From Paenibacillus sp. (GTDB lineage: Bacteria > Bacillota > Bacilli > Paenibacillales > Paenibacillaceae), in assembly GCA_029256665.1 (NCBI GenBank), contig JAQSXN010000101.1:1-9381 (forward strand): DNA of 9,381 nt, given 5' to 3'. Position numbers and translations under genes: made by a program. Below the pieces are notes generated by a model. It saw only the letters and a program-made list of their open reading frames with translations. It was not told the origin of the DNA and made no database searches. The number at the start of each line of letters is the position of its first letter. The first letter of the stretch is position 1. Shown one piece after another: positions 8,301 through 9,381 of this stretch.

Positions 8301-8589
8301 AGGGGCAAAATCCTTCACGTTCGCGGCCGTCCTCCCGGAGACGGGCACATATTTGGTATCCATGATATGGCCGGAGCATGTCAACCGATCGGCTCAAATC
8401 CCGGTCGACATCGTCCACGACGGTGGAACGACGACGGTTTACGTCGATCAGACGGACAATGGCGGCGCATGGAATCCGCTCGGAACGTTCAGCTTCGGCG
8501 CCGCTGCCGGCGGCAGCGTGACAATTCGCACGGACGGCACGACGGGGATCGTCGTCGCCGATGCCGTCAAGTTCGAATACGTGCCGTAA
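5383..8589 (+). CDS. Secreted polysaccharide lyase family 8, probable xanthan lyase
   Basis: This 1068-residue exported lyase probably removes the terminal (pyruvated) mannose from xanthan side chains by beta-elimination. A signal peptide ends at AHA (residues 30-32). The alpha-helical catalytic domain covers about residues 35-380. Central and C-terminal beta domains run to about 785. Two golvesin-type modules follow (792-923 and 936-1064). Visible PL8 hallmarks are the aromatic patch NWWDWQIG (Trp157, Trp158), TGAN with Asn204, FVQHTTYAYTGGYG with His254 and Tyr263, and RGREISREY. As I recall Bacillus GL1 xanthan lyase, its His246, Tyr255, Arg313 and Tyr315 fall at a constant offset of 8 to His254, Tyr263, Arg321 and Tyr323 here. 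The last two contact the pyruvated mannose in that enzyme, which favours xanthan over hyaluronate or chondroitin. The GL1 lyase loses its C-terminal part on maturation, so the two modules here might also be cleaved off. The gene is monocistronic and divergent from the GH9 gene. Confidence 0.88.
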   Translation: MKKMAMKGGWITLILLLAFSSMGAWPTERAHAADEFDAIRENWRTLLTGGTGINTSDADIAGAAARLAADADGYWSTMNVSAERAALWSDIPGIGNSVHIRQTYERLKIMALAYSTEGSALYGDSGLETDIEGALDYMYATRYHENVTTTPSGTSNWWDWQIGIPMQLNDIVVLMYDALGPAQVANYAASVERFTPAVTLTGANRSWKALVVGIRGVLVKDPVKLAATRDGLSQIFDYVTKGDGFYQDGSFVQHTTYAYTGGYGLPLIKAVGELLNLLQGTTWQVTDPDLANVWRWVYEAYQPLIYKGAIMDNVRGREISREYAQDHDAGNAAIQSIVQLARIAPAQQAADFKSMVKAWVAQDTYQNFYESASVPMVALAKTIADDASITPAGELLLYKQYSGMDRAVQLRPGYAFGLAMYSSRISTFEAINNENHRGWYTSAGVTNLYNGDLGQFSDGYWPTVNSYRLPGTTVLSGTATAAHLSANNWTGGTEMSGLYGLSGMDLSYTGNTLDARKSWFMFDDEIVALGAGIESTAGIAVETIVENRKLGAAGGEALTVNGAAQPSSLGWNDTLTGVQWAHLAGGQPGSDIGYYFPQPADIHAVREARTGKWSQINTRPGTPSGNITNNYMTMWFDHGANPSAASYEYVLLPNRTSAQVASYAAAPSIEVLANTAEVQAVRDNGLGIVGANFWSDGTHEADLIKSNKKASVMTMESADGELLEVSVSDPTQANTGTIQLELDRAALSYSADPGITVTQLSPTIKLTVNVNLARGKTFKASFGLGEAPAPAEVIVDNADAPGAVTKSAGWLTGTVGTDKYGVNYFHDGNAGKGAKWITFAPDLPEGGTYEVYMAWPEHFNRATSIPVDIVYNGGSDVVSIDQTDNGGEWNLLGTYTFAAGSGGSVTLRNDGTTGHVAADAVRWLRVPAPDPEPEPIIVDNLDAGATRVGTWKASTTQVDRYGSNYMHDDNAGKGAKSFTFAAVLPETGTYLVSMIWPEHVNRSAQIPVDIVHDGGTTTVYVDQTDNGGAWNPLGTFSFGAAAGGSVTIRTDGTTGIVVADAVKFEYVP
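7756..8151 (+). repeat. Golvesin/xanthan-lyase C-terminal-like module, copy 1
   Basis: Starting at EVIVDN, this module carries the landmarks GKGAK, WPEH, NR, IPVDIV, DQTDNGG, W, LGT, F, GGSVT, DGTTG and ADAV. It matches the second copy module for module. The family is common at the C-terminus of xanthan lyases and of other secreted proteins; a carbohydrate-binding role is suspected rather than proven. Confidence 0.8.
8188..8574 (+). repeat. Golvesin/xanthan-lyase C-terminal-like module, copy 2
   Basis: Beginning IIVDN after a Pro/Glu linker (PDPEPEP), this copy keeps GKGAK, WPEH, NR, IPVDIV, DQTDNGG, WNPLGT, GGSVT, DGTTG and ADAV. About half or more of the residues are identical to copy 1 by eye. 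It ends the protein, with no sorting signal after it. Confidence 0.8.
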
Positions 8590-8606
8590 GGCGCGGGCAC
8601 AACGGG

Positions 8607-8653
8607 AGGGCCCCCGGCTCTATGACGAGCAGGGGGTTCTAGTTTGTTTATTT
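8607..8653 (+). terminator. Rho-independent terminator of the PL8 gene
   Basis: CCCCC-g-GCTC (8611-8620) pairs with GAGC-a-GGGGG (8627-8636) around a 6-base loop, with one mismatch. Weaker outer pairs extend from 8607 to 8640. A T-rich run follows (8637-8653). It begins 18 bases after the stop codon at 8587-8589 and insulates the rRNA operon from the lyase transcript. Confidence 0.85.
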
Positions 8654-9173
8654 AAGTTGTGAAGTTAGCAGCGTAATTCGTTTCTAGTCGGAGAGTTGGA
8701 TGCGCTAGACTTATGCACATTCGACTTTATGTCGCATGGGTATGTTAGGCTGATTTCAGTTATCCAGATGTGAGTAAAGGGAAAAAGGTTAGATCCCCCT
8801 ACGAATAGTAAAATATTGTGGATATTCGCGCAATTCAGTTGATTGCGGGAAACGTTTTGCACAGAGTTTGTGCACATACGCACAATCCATTTGTTGATGG
8901 ATGCCCGCATAAAAAAGAGTTATCCACTTGTGTACAACTTTGGGGGGCGAAACAAAGTCTTACTCGCGGTAATAACTCGAAGAAATAGCGGAAGCCACAA
9001 TGTATCATAATCCGCGGGATAACGGCAAGCATTCGCAGTTCACGAAGAACAGTACGCTAAATCACGATCAAAAATAGCCATTAAATTCGCAATGATTTTA
9101 TTACTCCTTCATTAAAGTAGCGAAATTTAGCGAACCCTGGAAAAAGAACTCGAAAAAAAGTTTGAATAAAAGC
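8654..9173. other. Gene-free, AT-richer region between the PL8 gene and the rRNA promoter
   Basis: About 520 bases without a believable gene: the small frames have no ribosome site and no recognisable protein. The base composition shifts visibly to A/T compared with the GC-rich enzyme genes. It contains a cluster of DnaA-box-like sequences (8711-8937), two back-to-back small hairpins (8868-8902), an inverted pair CGCTAAAT/ATTTAGCG (9055-9062, 9125-9132), a TAGCGAA direct repeat (9118-9134) and the A-rich tract that leads into the rRNA promoter. Confidence 0.7.
8711..8937. promoter_or_regulatory. Cluster of DnaA-box-like 9-mers
   Basis: Against the consensus TTWTNCACA there are two perfect sites: TTATGCACA at 8711-8719 and TTTTGCACA at 8855-8863. 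Four more have one mismatch: TTATCCAGA at 8760-8768, ATATCCACA on the minus strand at 8817-8825, TTATCCACT at 8920-8928, and TTGTACACA on the minus strand at 8929-8937. The last two abut head to head. DnaA binding here is inferred from sequence only. No dnaA, dnaN or gyrase gene is visible, so calling it an origin is not supported. Confidence 0.45.
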
Positions 9174-9203
9174 TTGCAATCCTTATTCAATACATGATAA
9201 GAT
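9141..9203 (+). promoter_or_regulatory. rRNA operon promoter with A-rich UP-like element
   Basis: TTGCAA (9174-9179) and TAAGAT (9198-9203) are separated by 18 bases. Directly upstream lies an A-rich tract (9141-9170) that resembles an UP element. Transcription could begin at G9211, fitting the GTP-started rRNA promoters known from Bacillus subtilis, whose activity follows the GTP pool. The -35 is imperfect, and a second promoter further upstream cannot be excluded. Confidence 0.65.
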
Positions 9204-9210
9204 ACTCTTC

Positions 9211-9314
9211 GCCGCTGAAAAACAGAGGCAAACAAGAAAAAAGTTGTTCCTTGAAAACTGAACATTGAGCGATATGTTTTAAAAGCTAGTATCGATTTGA
9301 GCAAGTCAAACACC
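9211..9314 (+). ncRNA. Transcribed 16S leader with boxA-like sequence
   Basis: The roughly 100-base leader carries a boxA-like stretch TGTTCCTTGAAA (9245-9256), which in rRNA operons recruits the antitermination complex. The TTGAAAACTGAAC segment is typical of Bacilli rRNA leaders. A small hairpin, TTTGA/TCAAA (9296-9310), sits just before the mature 5' end. The transcript start is inferred from the promoter. Confidence 0.5.
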
Positions 9315-9381
9315 TTTATGGAGAGTTTGATCCTGGCTCAGGACGAACGCTGGCGGCGTGCCTAATACATGCAAGTCGAGC
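9315..9381 (+). rRNA. 16S ribosomal RNA, 5' end (partial)
   Basis: The universal 5' segment AGAGTTTGATCCTGGCTCAG is present at 9322-9341, followed by GACGAACGCTGGCGGCGTGC and the stretch leading to AAGTCGAGC. In E. coli numbering this segment starts at position 8, which places the mature 5' end at about 9315. The wording is that of Bacilli. The gene continues past the right edge, with 23S and 5S expected beyond. Confidence 0.97.

Noticed and set aside
7756..8574. Recent tandem duplication or mobile element at the PL8 3' end
   Set aside because: The two modules are similar as proteins but clearly diverged in DNA, so this is ordinary modular evolution.
8848..8861. Possible third cre site around AAACGTTTTGC
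   Set aside because: It matches only about 11 of 14 consensus positions on its better strand and has no nearby carbon-use promoter; better explained as part of a DnaA-box-like sequence.
8665..8910. 81-codon minus-strand frame after the PL8 terminator
   Set aside because: No ribosome site and no family resemblance; it runs through the DnaA-box cluster and hairpins.
8711..9203. Chromosomal replication origin
   Set aside because: DnaA-box-like sites and A/T-rich DNA are present, but dnaA, dnaN, recF or gyrase genes are not adjacent and no clear unwinding element was recognised.
9101..9313. 70-codon minus-strand frame opposite the rRNA promoter and leader
   Set aside because: It covers the rRNA promoter and A-rich tract, whose complement yields the Phe/Leu/Lys-rich translation; no ribosome site.

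Overview
The window looks like chromosomal DNA from an endospore-forming, Gram-positive bacterium of the Bacillota, most likely Paenibacillaceae (a Paenibacillus- or Cohnella-type organism). Three things support this: a GerA-family spore germinant receptor gene at the left edge, a Bacilli-type 16S rRNA start at the right edge, and two large secreted polysaccharide-degrading enzymes with modular architectures typical of Paenibacillus. The family-level assignment is inference.

Layout, left to right. Positions 1-581 (minus strand) hold the first 193 codons of a GerA-type germination protein, which continues beyond the left edge. A short spacer follows, with a terminator for the next gene. Positions 774-5000 (minus) encode a 1408-residue secreted multimodular GH9 enzyme, probably an endo-xanthanase. 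Its catalytic core is flanked by two copies of a unit made of a CBM-like module plus an Ig-like module. Positions 5001-5382 are a divergent control region. Positions 5383-8589 (plus) encode a secreted PL8 lyase, probably a xanthan lyase, ending in two tandem golvesin/xanthan-lyase-type C-terminal modules. It is closed by a strong terminator at 8607-8653. Positions 8654-9314 carry no credible gene. They hold a cluster of DnaA-box-like 9-mers, then an rRNA promoter with an A-rich UP-like tract and a leader. The 16S rRNA begins at about 9315 and runs off the window.

How the genes work together: in known xanthan degraders the PL8 lyase removes the terminal, often pyruvated, mannose from the side chains. 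A GH9 endo-xanthanase then cuts the cellulose-like beta-1,4-glucan backbone of the trimmed polymer. Here the two enzymes are encoded back to back, both exported, with no transporter or regulator between them. Each promoter candidate carries a near-consensus CcpA cre site just downstream of its -10 hexamer, which suggests coordinated carbon catabolite repression.

The most interesting signals are the paired cre arrangement, the duplicated CBM-Ig unit around a sequence-divergent GH9 core, and the unexplained DnaA-box cluster upstream of the rRNA operon. I found no CRISPR array, insertion sequence, tRNA or defence system. Nothing here is a clearly undescribed system, because xanthan lyase and GH9 xanthanase are known enzyme types.
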